The notes under the pieces: model-generated | The model's database searches: none | Seen by the model: only the letters and a program-made list of their open reading frames with translations | Told to the model about the DNA's origin: nothing | Assembly (NCBI GenBank): GCA_030595845.1 | Contig: JAUVCL010000008.1 | Coordinates: 1-24,156 of the forward strand | Direction of reading: 5' to 3' | Source of the DNA: Campylobacterota bacterium | GTDB taxonomy: Bacteria; Campylobacterota; Campylobacteria; Campylobacterales; Sulfurovaceae | DNA length: 24,156 nucleotides | Shown here: one piece after another, positions 1 through 8,172 of the stretch | Layout: the number at the start of each line of letters is the position of its first letter | Numbering within the stretch: the first letter of the stretch is position 1 | Made by a program: the position numbers and the translations under genes

Positions 1-915
1 ATTATAAAACCTTGTAACCAGTTCAAGAGCGAGGTTTTCCTTAGCTAATTTAGGGTGAAGTGTGCCCTTTTCTACGTCTTCTTTCGTTGTAGCTATCTCT
101 GCAAGTGATTTTTCACTCAAGAGTTCATAATAACGCCACATTAAATCATCGGAAATAGAGAGTGTTTTAGCATAAATATCTTTAGGGTCTTCCGTGATCC
201 CGATGTAATTATTTAAAGATTTACTCATCTTTTGTACCCCATCAAGACCTTCTAAAATAGGCATCATCAAAACAGCTTGTTCTTTACCCACATTATAAGC
301 ACGCTGAAGGTGTCTTCCCATTAAGAGGTTAAACTTCTGATCCGTCCCGCCTATCTCTATATCAGATTTCAGTTCAACCGAATCATAGCCTTGAAGCAGT
401 GGATAGATAAATTCAGAAATAGAAATACTCTGTCCCCCTTTATAACGTTTCTCAAAGTCATCACGTTCAAGCATACGCGCCACATTAAACGTAGTGGTCA
501 AAGCTACCATACCCGCTGCACCGAGTTTATTTAACCAGGTAGAATTAAACACCACTTCTGTCTTGCTCTCATCCAAAATGTTAAACACTTGCTCTTGATA
601 TGTCTTGGCATTGGCCATGATCGTCTCAAGGTCAAGCACCTTTCTTGTCTCACTTTTACCTGTAGGATCACCGATGGTTGCAGTAAAATCACCAATAAGA
701 AGCTGTATACGTCCTCCATGATTTTGAAAGGCTCTAAGCTTTTGAAGAAGTACAGTATGTCCTAAGTGTAGATCAGCACCAGTAGGATCAAATCCTGCTT
801 TCACGGTATAAGTACTGCCGTCATCATAATATTTGGAAACGAGTTTCTCTATTCGTTCACTGTCTATGACTTCTGCAGTACCTCTGTTTATCTCTTCTAA
901 TGCTTTGCTTACCAT
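1..915 (-). CDS. tyrS: Tyrosyl-tRNA synthetase, 3' end cut by window edge
   Basis: Charges tRNA-Tyr with tyrosine in the cytoplasm. The open frame runs from an ATG at 915 to base 1, giving the first 305 residues; bacterial TyrS is about 400 residues, so the C-terminal part with the S4 RNA-binding domain lies outside. The class I synthetase signatures are visible: the HIGH motif as HLGH (residues 50-53), preceded by GFDPTGADL, and KMSKS at 229-233. The sequence resembles the TyrZ-like form found in Helicobacter and Campylobacter. It begins 13 bases after the spoT stop, with AGGGA about 9 bases before the ATG, so it is probably the last gene of the pyrH-rpoZ-spoT-tyrS transcript. The identification is secure; only the end is missing. 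Confidence 0.97.
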   Translation of the reverse strand, partial: MVSKALEEINRGTAEVIDSERIEKLVSKYYDDGSTYTVKAGFDPTGADLHLGHTVLLQKLRAFQNHGGRIQLLIGDFTATIGDPTGKSETRKVLDLETIMANAKTYQEQVFNILDESKTEVVFNSTWLNKLGAAGMVALTTTFNVARMLERDDFEKRYKGGQSISISEFIYPLLQGYDSVELKSDIEIGGTDQKFNLLMGRHLQRAYNVGKEQAVLMMPILEGLDGVQKMSKSLNNYIGITEDPKDIYAKTLSISDDLMWRYYELLSEKSLAEIATTKEDVEKGTLHPKLAKENLALELVTRFYN

Positions 916-928
916 TTGTTACTATCCC

Positions 929-3082
929 TTATTTATTATATGCGTCATCTAGACTTATCATCTCAATGAGTTTAAACGTTTGTGAAATTCTTTCTTCAAG
1001 CTTTTGCTTATTGGATTCAGAACTTTCAACTTCTATTTGACAGAATTCTGCCTGTTCTGAATTTCTAATACCCAGCTCTATACTCAAGATATTGAGATTA
1101 AGTTCTGAAAGTTTTGCCAGTAGATCTGCCAAAATACCTTTTTGATTCTGCAAGCTTATCGTGAGTCTATATCTGGAATGTTTAGAACTACTCCAACTGA
1201 CATAGATCATCTCTTCATTCTCTAAAATTTTACTATAGGCATGCTTACACAATTTGTGGTGTATAATAGCCTTACTCCCCTTATAAAATGCAACAATCTG
1301 GTCACCTACTTTAGGATGACAGCAATAATCAAATTCTACACCATCTAAGACTTTGTTTGTAAAGAATTTAAAGTGTTCCAACTCTTTGATATTTGGCTTT
1401 TTATACCCTTTTTTAAGTAATTCCCAAAAACGTACTTCTCTGGTACCCATATAGTCTGCGACCTGATGTATGGTCTCTTTATAATAATCAAGCTGAACAG
1501 GCAGTTTGTAGACAGTATCATCATGTCCCATATTTTCTATAAGCTCTTTCATCGCAGCACTCTCTTGAGAGAACAATGTACCCAAAATATTATAGGCACT
1601 TAAGGTATCAGATTCTTTTATTCTCGCCCTACAGGCAGACCGTATACCGTCTTGTGCTTTGGATGTTTTTACCGTATCCATCCAGGAACAATATAAGTGT
1701 GCTTCACTGTCTTTGATAATATTCACAATATCACCATTTTTCAAAATGGTCAAAAGTGACGCTTTTTGTTTATTGACCAATGCCTCTGTGGCATTTGCAC
1801 CTACTTGCGAGTGGATAGCATAGGCAAAATCCAGTGCAACCGAACCTTTAGGTAATGTATAATAATCCCCTTTAGGTGAGAACACGGTAATATCTTCTGA
1901 AAAAAGATCTGATTTTGCCAATTCATAGAATTCTTCTATAGACTCATTTTGATAATGTAAACTCTCTAACCATCCCAGGTTCACAGAGTTGTCTCCACCT
2001 TTATATTTCCAATGTGCGGCAACACCGTATTCTGCAAGTTTATGCATATGAACCGTACGTATCTGTGCTTCCACGATCCCCTCTTCATCAAACAATGTCG
2101 TATGTATCGTTTTGTATCCATTTTCTTTAGGTACAGCAATATAATCTTTAAATCTTGATATAAGCGGTGTAAATCTCAAGTGCATAAGCCCTAATACTCG
2201 GTAACAATCAATAGGCTCTTTCACGATAATACGAATTGCCAGAAGGTCAAGTACTTCTTCTATACTCACACCCTTACGTTGCATTTTGAGGTAAATAGAA
2301 TAATAATGCTTCACTCTTCCAATAATTTCAAAATCATCTTTTTTAAAGCCGTCTTTATACATCGTCTCTTTTACATTTTGAATAAAGGCATTGAGTTTAA
2401 AGTGCAAATTTTGTGCATTCGATTTAATATAAGTATCTATCTCTTTATAATCTTCGGGATATATATATTGAAAACTCAAATCTTCCAAATGGTTTTTAAG
2501 TCTTGATATTCCCAACCTATGTGCTATAGGAGCATACACTACAATGGTCTCTTCAGCAATACGCTTTTGCTTTTCATCACTCAAGGCATCCAGAGTTAGC
2601 ATATTATGCAGTCGGTCACACAGTTTGATCACAAGGACACGTACATCTTTGATAGAAGCTATGAGCATTTTACGAAAAGAAAGTGCAGAGTTGATGAGTC
2701 TTTCATTCGAACCTGAAGATATCAATTCTTCATCACGTATTTCGATGATCTTCGTAAGACCTTCTACCAAATGTGCGATATCTTCTCCAAATTCGCTTTG
2801 CATATCTTCAATAGTATAAGGGGTATCTTCTACCACGTCATGAAGTAATGCAGCCTGTACCATTGTCTCATCATTAGAGATCTTGGCAGTAATAGCGGCA
2901 ACAAGTATGGGGTGAACGATATAAGGTTCTCCACTTTTACGTGTTTGATCCTGATGTGCATTAAGTGAAAGTGCCAGCGCTTGTGTTGTAGCATCTAGTG
3001 GAGAGGGGATCTGCGCCCAAAGAAGGGCTGTTGCCTCTTCAATGGTATGTATATTTTTAGCTTTGTCTAAAAAAGCATCCAA
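929..3082 (-). CDS. spoT: Bifunctional (p)ppGpp synthetase/hydrolase (Rel/Spo type)
   Basis: Makes and degrades the alarmone (p)ppGpp and so sets the stringent response. The 717 residues show the full long-RSH layout. The HD hydrolase has its metal ligands in context (H57, H81-D82, D156 in KLCDRLHN). The synthetase has GRVKHYYS at 255-262, RFKD at 310-313 and EAQIRT at 338-343. TGS spans about 396-457, a Cys/His-rich patch 587-614, and a C-terminal ACT domain about 637-715. RFKD is the RXKD form known from bifunctional enzymes, as opposed to EXDD of synthetase-only RelA. The hydrolase residues are intact, so both activities are expected. The start is TTG at 3082, only six bases after the rpoZ stop and in the same frame, which implies reinitiation coupled to rpoZ. 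It is probably the only long RSH in the genome, as is usual in this phylum. Confidence 0.97.
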   Translation of the reverse strand: MDAFLDKAKNIHTIEEATALLWAQIPSPLDATTQALALSLNAHQDQTRKSGEPYIVHPILVAAITAKISNDETMVQAALLHDVVEDTPYTIEDMQSEFGEDIAHLVEGLTKIIEIRDEELISSGSNERLINSALSFRKMLIASIKDVRVLVIKLCDRLHNMLTLDALSDEKQKRIAEETIVVYAPIAHRLGISRLKNHLEDLSFQYIYPEDYKEIDTYIKSNAQNLHFKLNAFIQNVKETMYKDGFKKDDFEIIGRVKHYYSIYLKMQRKGVSIEEVLDLLAIRIIVKEPIDCYRVLGLMHLRFTPLISRFKDYIAVPKENGYKTIHTTLFDEEGIVEAQIRTVHMHKLAEYGVAAHWKYKGGDNSVNLGWLESLHYQNESIEEFYELAKSDLFSEDITVFSPKGDYYTLPKGSVALDFAYAIHSQVGANATEALVNKQKASLLTILKNGDIVNIIKDSEAHLYCSWMDTVKTSKAQDGIRSACRARIKESDTLSAYNILGTLFSQESAAMKELIENMGHDDTVYKLPVQLDYYKETIHQVADYMGTREVRFWELLKKGYKKPNIKELEHFKFFTNKVLDGVEFDYCCHPKVGDQIVAFYKGSKAIIHHKLCKHAYSKILENEEMIYVSWSSSKHSRYRLTISLQNQKGILADLLAKLSELNLNILSIELGIRNSEQAEFCQIEVESSESNKQKLEERISQTFKLIEMISLDDAYNK

Positions 3083-3088
3083 AGGAAT

Positions 3089-3295
3089 TTAGCTTTCCAA
3101 ACTGACAGTGATCTTACCCTCAGCAATCTCTTGAAGTGCGATATCAGCATATTTCATAATTGATGTATCCATATCTAAAAGTGTTTTTGCACCATTCGCG
3201 ATCTCTTCAGCTCTTTTTCCTACTGCATTTGCAAGAAGGTATTTGTCAAAATCTACTCTTTCAAGTGCTTGTGCTGTTAATTGTTCTGTTCTCAT
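3089..3295 (-). CDS. rpoZ: RNA polymerase omega subunit
   Basis: Small RNA polymerase subunit that helps fold and hold the beta-prime subunit; in Proteobacteria it also forms part of a ppGpp-binding site. The 68-residue product begins MRTEQLTAQALERVDFDKYLL and has the conserved core NAVGKRAEEIANGAK followed by a helix ending ALQEIAEGKI, typical of the family. An AAGGA box lies six bases before the ATG at 3295. It sits between pyrH (25-base gap) and spoT (6-base gap). The rpoZ-spoT pairing also occurs in E. coli and makes functional sense, since omega mediates part of the response to the product of SpoT. Confidence 0.95.
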   Translation of the reverse strand: MRTEQLTAQALERVDFDKYLLANAVGKRAEEIANGAKTLLDMDTSIMKYADIALQEIAEGKITVSLES

Positions 3296-3320
3296 ATCTA
3301 TTCCTTTATTATTTCATTCT

Positions 3321-4028
3321 CTATTTTACTACTGAACAAAGGCGCATATCACCTTTGACAATGGCAAGCAGGTTACCTTTTTCAAACATGTTACAGACAA
3401 CAATAGGTAACTTGTTCTCTTTCGCCAAAGCAATAGAAGTATCATCCATCACTTTGATATGATCGGTCAATGCCTGATCATACGTTAAAGTATCCAATTT
3501 CACTGCATCATCAAACTTGTTTGGATCTTTGTCATATACCCCATCCACTTTTGTCGCTTTGATAAGAAGCTCTGCTTCTATCTCTGAAGCCCTAAGTGTC
3601 GCAGCAGTATCCGTCGTAAAGTAAGGGTTACCAGTACCACCGGCAAATACAACAACACGTCCTTTTTCCAAATGACGTCTTGCACGACGGACAATGAATG
3701 CTTCACCGATCTCTTGCATGTCTATAGCAGACTGAAGTCTTGCTTCAAGCCCTGTATGTTCAAGTGCCTCTTGTATAGCCACACCATTAATAACAGTAGC
3801 GAGCATACCCATATAATCACCAGCCGTTCTAGTAATGATACCGTCAGCAGCAGCAGTCACACCACGGATAATGTTACCACCACCCACAACGATACCTACT
3901 TCAATACCTGCATCTACAAGTTCTTTGATCTCACCTGCAATAAAATTAAGAATTTGGGTATCTATACCATACCCTTCTTCACCCGCCAATGCTTCACCAG
4001 AAAATTTTACCAATACTCTTTTAGTCAC
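3321..4028 (-). CDS. pyrH: Uridylate kinase (UMP kinase)
   Basis: Phosphorylates UMP to UDP in pyrimidine nucleotide synthesis; a hexameric amino-acid-kinase-fold enzyme of the cytoplasm. The 235 residues fit the family length. Visible signatures are VKFSGEAL near residue 7, the GGGNIIRG loop at 49-56, DYMGMLATVING at 71-82, and GTGNPYFTTDTAA at 131-143. The start is GTG at 4028, chosen because AAAGGT sits six bases upstream. It opens the pyrH-rpoZ-spoT-tyrS series; the upstream minus-strand TATAAT (4054-4059) may be its -10 box. In many bacteria pyrH follows tsf; here it follows the envC-like gene, an arrangement I recall in Campylobacter. Confidence 0.97.
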   Translation of the reverse strand: MTKRVLVKFSGEALAGEEGYGIDTQILNFIAGEIKELVDAGIEVGIVVGGGNIIRGVTAAADGIITRTAGDYMGMLATVINGVAIQEALEHTGLEARLQSAIDMQEIGEAFIVRRARRHLEKGRVVVFAGGTGNPYFTTDTAATLRASEIEAELLIKATKVDGVYDKDPNKFDDAVKLDTLTYDQALTDHIKVMDDTSIALAKENKLPIVVCNMFEKGNLLAIVKGDMRLCSVVK

Positions 4029-4053
4029 AGATGCACCTTTATATAATTTCGCG

Positions 4054-4059
4054 ATTATA
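4054..4059 (-). promoter_or_regulatory. Candidate -10 box for pyrH operon
   Basis: The minus strand reads AGCTATAATCGCG, with a perfect TATAAT hexamer 25 bases before the pyrH GTG. No convincing -35 hexamer is seen at 16-18 bases, which is common for sigma-70 promoters in this phylum. It would give a 5' UTR of about 20 bases. This is sequence-pattern evidence only. Confidence 0.4.
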
Positions 4060-4095
4060 GCTAAATGTGGTTTAGGTGGGGGTTAATAGCCCCTT

Positions 4096-4120
4096 CAAGA
4101 CCATTATATTAATGGCCTTG
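4096..4120. repeat. 25-bp inverted repeat between envC-like gene and pyrH
   Basis: Arms CAAG-A-CCATTA and TAATGG-C-CTTG around a TAT centre give ten base pairs with one mismatch, 14 bases downstream of the envC-like stop. Neither strand has a clean T-tract right after it, so a Rho-independent terminator is doubtful; it could be a 3' stabilising stem or an operator upstream of pyrH. Confidence 0.5.
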
Positions 4121-4134
4121 CCCCTCTATCACTC

Positions 4135-5502
4135 TTATATTCGTATCAACTTTAACGGGTTGATATGTTTAGAGTTCTTCGTAGCCTGAAACATTAGCTT
4201 CCTAGCTACTTTACCCACCACATACCCTCTTTTTATCTTAGAACCAACACGTATCGTTGGCGCAATTTTAGACAATCCAGCATAAACGGTATGCATTTTA
4301 CCACTATGTGCGACTACCACAACTTTCCCCAGCATACTACTCTTCCCTGCAAAAACAACTTTACCGTTGAGGATATTATGTACTTTTGCATTGGATGAAG
4401 GTGCTTTTAATGTCACCGATTCATTAAAAATTTTGATCTTGTAAATTGGATCCACATAGGTACCGTATTTTTTGATCAGCTTTGCTCCCGGTAAAGGAGA
4501 AATAGTTTTATTTCCCTTATACGCATAGGTTTTAGACTTGGTATAGGAAGAGTTTACCTGTCTCACTTTAGCACTCTGTTTATAGACTTTTTTCTTTGCT
4601 TTCTCTGCTTTTATAGATGCTAAACGTGCTTTCTTTTTCTCTTTTTTTGTTTTGGCTCTACGCAGTGCTTCTTTTGCCTTAATAGCATTTTTTCGCGCAA
4701 GTGCTTTCTCTTTTCTAATGCGTCTTTGTCTCTCTTTTGCAAGACGCATCGCTTCTTTTCTCTCTGCCGCAGCTTTACGTGCAGCTTCTACTTCCTTTTT
4801 TTGTAAAATATTCAGTTTTGCCAACGTGGCACGAAGAGAATTTTGTTTATCTTCTATCTTTGTCAACTTGGAAGAGTATTTCTCTTCATCCCCTTCCAAT
4901 TTTTTACGTAATTTCTCTTTTGCCAATTTTTTTTGTGTATAAGATTTTCTTTTTTTAATAATTCTTTTGATCTCGGCTTCTGTTTTATTACGTAAAGCCA
5001 GTTTATTTTTTTTACGTTTTTTAAGCGAAATGATCTCCGTTTTTAAATTGGACAAAATGCTAGAATTATGTTTTTTATACGCGCGGTAAACTTCCTGTGT
5101 AAGTATGGATTTTCGTGTAGGTTCATGTGCCTGTTCCATTGCGAATACGATAGAAAACTGTTCAGATAAGAGTTTTATAAATACTTTTCGTTTTTGATCT
5201 AAGGCCTGAGATGTTTGTTTAAAATCTTTTTCAGATTTGACAAGTTCTCCTTTTAAGACTTTAAACTTTTTTTCTGATTTCTCTTGATCACGCTCAAGTG
5301 TATTGATCTTTTTTCCTAAATATACAATGTCTTTTTCTGCAGACTTAATGTCTTTTGCAATCTGATTTAAACGCCTGTTTGCCTTCTTTTTTTGAGAAGA
5401 TGCCGCAGAAAGGTTTTTTTTAGAATCTTTGATCTTTGTATTGGTTGAAGCACCGTAGAGTAACCCTATAGTCACAAAACAGATCAGGATGAAGGATTTC
5501 AC
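4135..5502 (-). CDS. EnvC-like murein hydrolase activator (coiled coil plus degenerate LytM domain)
   Basis: Predicted periplasmic activator of cell-separation amidases. The 455 residues comprise a signal peptide (1 to about 18, MKSFILICFVTIGLLYGAS), a long Lys/Glu-rich coiled coil (about 22-310) and a C-terminal LytM/M23-like domain (about 335-455). Active M23 peptidases need a zinc site made by an HxxxD motif and an HxH. Here the first is absent and the second reads YAGL (407-410) where active enzymes have AHL, so the domain looks catalytically dead, as in E. coli EnvC. The GTG start at 5502 overlaps the ftsX stop by four bases (GTGA), with GGGAG seven bases upstream. Lying directly after ftsE and ftsX supports FtsEX-driven control of septal peptidoglycan hydrolysis. 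The family assignment is good; the amidase partner is not in the window. Confidence 0.85.
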   Translation of the reverse strand: MKSFILICFVTIGLLYGASTNTKIKDSKKNLSAASSQKKKANRRLNQIAKDIKSAEKDIVYLGKKINTLERDQEKSEKKFKVLKGELVKSEKDFKQTSQALDQKRKVFIKLLSEQFSIVFAMEQAHEPTRKSILTQEVYRAYKKHNSSILSNLKTEIISLKKRKKNKLALRNKTEAEIKRIIKKRKSYTQKKLAKEKLRKKLEGDEEKYSSKLTKIEDKQNSLRATLAKLNILQKKEVEAARKAAAERKEAMRLAKERQRRIRKEKALARKNAIKAKEALRRAKTKKEKKKARLASIKAEKAKKKVYKQSAKVRQVNSSYTKSKTYAYKGNKTISPLPGAKLIKKYGTYVDPIYKIKIFNESVTLKAPSSNAKVHNILNGKVVFAGKSSMLGKVVVVAHSGKMHTVYAGLSKIAPTIRVGSKIKRGYVVGKVARKLMFQATKNSKHINPLKLIRI

Positions 5503-6314
5503 TCCTGTACTCCCTTGCTGCTAAATACTACCGAATAAACGGCAATGATCACGATCAACAGTGAAGATGCAAATAAGATACCTATATCACTCATCTTAAA
5601 AAGTGCTTCCTGATTTTCCATCATAATATTTATACCGCTTTGCCCTGCCCAGTAGAATTTCAGATAGAAGAAAATGGCAGAGACCAACAGTGTTGAAAAA
5701 AATGCATCAATCAAAGCGACTTTGAAAAGTACACCCGATCTAAGCATCATAGGCGCTCCGAATATCTCCATGACCTGCATACGTTCTTTATGTGCATACT
5801 TCCATATTTCCATCTGTTTAATGATCAGGAACAAACTTACAATCGTCATAAAAACGATAAATATTTTCAGCGTGAACTTAATAAAAGAGAAGAGTTTATA
5901 ACTTGAATCATAAGACCCGCCAAACGTTTCAACTTTCTTAATATTGGGGTCAGTTTCAAGATCTTCTTTGATCTTTTCAAGTCCTGAACTGTGCAGGTAA
6001 GCATCTAACCCAACGTTATAAAAATACGGCAGTGCAGTCAGTATCGCTTCCCTGGTACTCTTGTTTACACCCTTTGCCACTTCAGAAACGATAGCATCAC
6101 GTTTGAGTTTTTCAGAAGAACTGATATGTTTGTTAAGTGCTTGAAAAGTAGAAAGTTCTACAGGGTCTTTTGTCACCACAAGCATAGAATATCCCTCTGT
6201 AAGACCTTTTTCATAGGTATTGGTGGTACGTTCAAATACGAGATAAAATTCTATACCCAGTAAAATTGCCATCAGTGGCAAAATAAACATCAAATGATTT
6301 TTAATGAACTTCAT
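5499..6314 (-). CDS. ftsX: Cell division protein FtsX (permease-like subunit)
   Basis: Inner-membrane partner of FtsE; together they pass ATP hydrolysis across the membrane to periplasmic hydrolase activators at the septum. Four membrane segments are visible (about 8-27, 147-166, 198-219 and 243-264), with a large periplasmic loop between the first two, the standard FtsX topology. I place the start at the ATG at 6314 (271 residues) and not the in-frame GTG at 6320: AAGGG lies five bases before the ATG but would abut the GTG. The gene overlaps the end of ftsE by 14 bases and its own stop overlaps the envC-like start by four, so the three are translationally coupled. Confidence 0.92.
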   Translation of the reverse strand: MKFIKNHLMFILPLMAILLGIEFYLVFERTTNTYEKGLTEGYSMLVVTKDPVELSTFQALNKHISSSEKLKRDAIVSEVAKGVNKSTREAILTALPYFYNVGLDAYLHSSGLEKIKEDLETDPNIKKVETFGGSYDSSYKLFSFIKFTLKIFIVFMTIVSLFLIIKQMEIWKYAHKERMQVMEIFGAPMMLRSGVLFKVALIDAFFSTLLVSAIFFYLKFYWAGQSGINIMMENQEALFKMSDIGILFASSLLIVIIAVYSVVFSSKGVQE

Positions 6315-6975
6315 ATACACCCTTACTCTCTATAATAAAATGTCTATAAGGCAACGAAAAGATCGTTGGGATCTTATGTGTTACGACCAAAACTGTTGTG
6401 TCCAGCTGCTGACATGCATTTTCCATTAGATCCCAGATCACATTGGAAGAGTAGTCATCAAGGTTACCCGTAGGTTCATCGGCCAAAATAACAACAGGGT
6501 TTTTTGCCAGTGCTCTTGCTACACCTACACGCTGTTGTTCCCCACCACTAAGTTCCAGAGGATATCTATCTGCATAGTCTGAAAGTTTGACATGTTTAAG
6601 TAATCTTCTTGCCTGAGTCTCCTGTACCTCTGTCGAATACCCTGCTATCATCAAAGGTAACACAACATTTTTAGACACAGTCCATTCATTTACAAGTTTA
6701 TAGTCTTGAAAAATAATGCCCATATGTGTACGTAGTTCCTGAAGTTTTCCCTGACGTATAGTTGCCAGATCCAGTCCACCCACAACAAGACTGCCTTCAC
6801 TTGGTTTTAACTGTCCATAAAGTGCTTTAAGGAGTGTCGATTTACCCGAACCACTAGGACCGGTGATAAATACGAACTCACCTTTTTTAATACTGAAGTT
6901 GGCATCTTTAATGACCTCTTTCTCACCTTTGCCATATGCCAGTGTAAGATGGGAAGCATGTATCACATTAGACAT
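6301..6975 (-). CDS. ftsE: Cell division ATP-binding protein FtsE
   Basis: ABC-type ATPase on the cytoplasmic side of the FtsEX complex. All nucleotide-binding elements are present in its 224 residues: Walker A GPSGSGKST (39-47), Q-loop Q90, signature LSGGEQQRV (142-150), Walker B VVILADEPTG (161-170) and H-loop H200. The length matches FtsE, which lacks extra domains. The ATG at 6975 is three bases after the trmB stop, with GGAG eight bases upstream inside the trmB end. Followed by ftsX and the envC-like gene, it forms a complete FtsEX-EnvC-type module. Confidence 0.95.
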   Translation of the reverse strand: MSNVIHASHLTLAYGKGEKEVIKDANFSIKKGEFVFITGPSGSGKSTLLKALYGQLKPSEGSLVVGGLDLATIRQGKLQELRTHMGIIFQDYKLVNEWTVSKNVVLPLMIAGYSTEVQETQARRLLKHVKLSDYADRYPLELSGGEQQRVGVARALAKNPVVILADEPTGNLDDYSSNVIWDLMENACQQLDTTVLVVTHKIPTIFSLPYRHFIIESKGVYEVH

Positions 6976-6978
6976 AGA

Positions 6979-8163
6979 CTATTCTCCTTTTGCATGCATG
7001 ATCTGCATTACTAGTTTTTGATGTGCTTTAAAATTAACCGTTGTCTTCACCGGTGGAGAGACAAAGTATCTGCAGGATTCTTCTTCTAAAAGTATATATT
7101 TATGCTCAGGTCTGTCAAAACTCCCAAAAGCACACTTTATCAAGAGGCGTTGTTCCGCTATTTTATAAATACGTTCAAAATGTACAAAATACCCTTCAAA
7201 GACCAATGCTTTTTTAGGTAAACGTTCTTCTATTCCAGAAGTGTATTTTACATCATTAAAATTAAAATCTATAGTCTCTGTTCTAGGTTCGGATTCTTGT
7301 GTACATTTCACATAGACATCATAGATATCTTTCTCTTGTCTTAACCATCTTGCTTCATACTTACTTGTTACTTCAAGTGCTTCATTTTTACGTACTTCAA
7401 CTTCAACTTTTGGGATAGCAAAGAAAGTTTTCAGGGCATACCAAAAGTAATTGTCACTGTCTGTACGTAACTCCAGTTTACCCCCTTTTCCCAGGACCCG
7501 CATAGACTCATCTAAAAAACTGGGACTGATCACTCTTCTTTGTGGTTTTTTATCCCAGGGCACAGGAAAGTGTACAAAGATCTGTTCACAGATATTTGAA
7601 GGTAACATTTCAAGAAAGAGTCGTGCATCATAATTAACCACCCAGATATTATCCAACTCTTGAAGTTCTATCTGTTTGAGTACCTGCTGCGCAGAAGGTG
7701 TGTGTATCTCTATCCCTATAAAAAGCGTATCAGGATTCTTTTTTGCCTGATAAAGCAAATGTCTTCCGGATCCAAACCCAACCTCAACAGAGACCTTATC
7801 TTTGGGATAAGTGATCGTTTCAAAATCTTCTATCTTCTTAAAATATTTTGAAGAGAGAGGTGCTTTGGTGTTGGATGTAGCAATATTGGAAGAAAGAATA
7901 TCAAGATTCAACTCTTTAGATACCTTGTCCAGTGCCTCTTTAAGAATATTGACTTTGAGTGGTCTTGTGACTTTGTCATACTTTAAGAGATAAGCTTTTT
8001 CATCTGGTTTGAGTTGTAGTAAAAACTCTTCTCCTGCATGTTCAACACCAATAAGTAGATCATCTCTTGTAAGGGCTTTCCCGCTACATGTCATCACAGT
8101 ACTTTTAGCTATGTGTGCTTCTATGATAGAGGTATCAAAGGGTTTAACTTTTAAATGTGGCAT
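6979..8163 (-). CDS. trmB: tRNA (guanine-N7-)-methyltransferase
   Basis: SAM-dependent enzyme that forms m7G (position 46) in the variable loop of tRNAs. The central Rossmann methyltransferase carries GFGSGRHLLYQA (129-140), GIEI (150-153), the substrate motif PVPWDKKPQRR (200-210) and LRTDSDNYF (232-240), all diagnostic of TrmB. At 394 residues it is much longer than the roughly 240-residue E. coli enzyme: about 120 residues precede and 130 follow the catalytic core. As I recall, this extended form is usual in Campylobacterota. The ATG at 8163 has AGGAA close upstream. It lies between the FlpA-like lipoprotein gene and ftsE. Confidence 0.93.
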   Translation of the reverse strand: MPHLKVKPFDTSIIEAHIAKSTVMTCSGKALTRDDLLIGVEHAGEEFLLQLKPDEKAYLLKYDKVTRPLKVNILKEALDKVSKELNLDILSSNIATSNTKAPLSSKYFKKIEDFETITYPKDKVSVEVGFGSGRHLLYQAKKNPDTLFIGIEIHTPSAQQVLKQIELQELDNIWVVNYDARLFLEMLPSNICEQIFVHFPVPWDKKPQRRVISPSFLDESMRVLGKGGKLELRTDSDNYFWYALKTFFAIPKVEVEVRKNEALEVTSKYEARWLRQEKDIYDVYVKCTQESEPRTETIDFNFNDVKYTSGIEERLPKKALVFEGYFVHFERIYKIAEQRLLIKCAFGSFDRPEHKYILLEEESCRYFVSPPVKTTVNFKAHQKLVMQIMHAKGE

Positions 8164-8172
8164 ATTTCCTGC

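Noticed and set aside
4652..4958. Plus-strand open frames of about 70-96 codons opposite the EnvC-like coiled coil
   Set aside because: Shadows of the Lys/Glu-rich coding strand giving Phe/Ser-rich frames; no ribosome site and no family resemblance.
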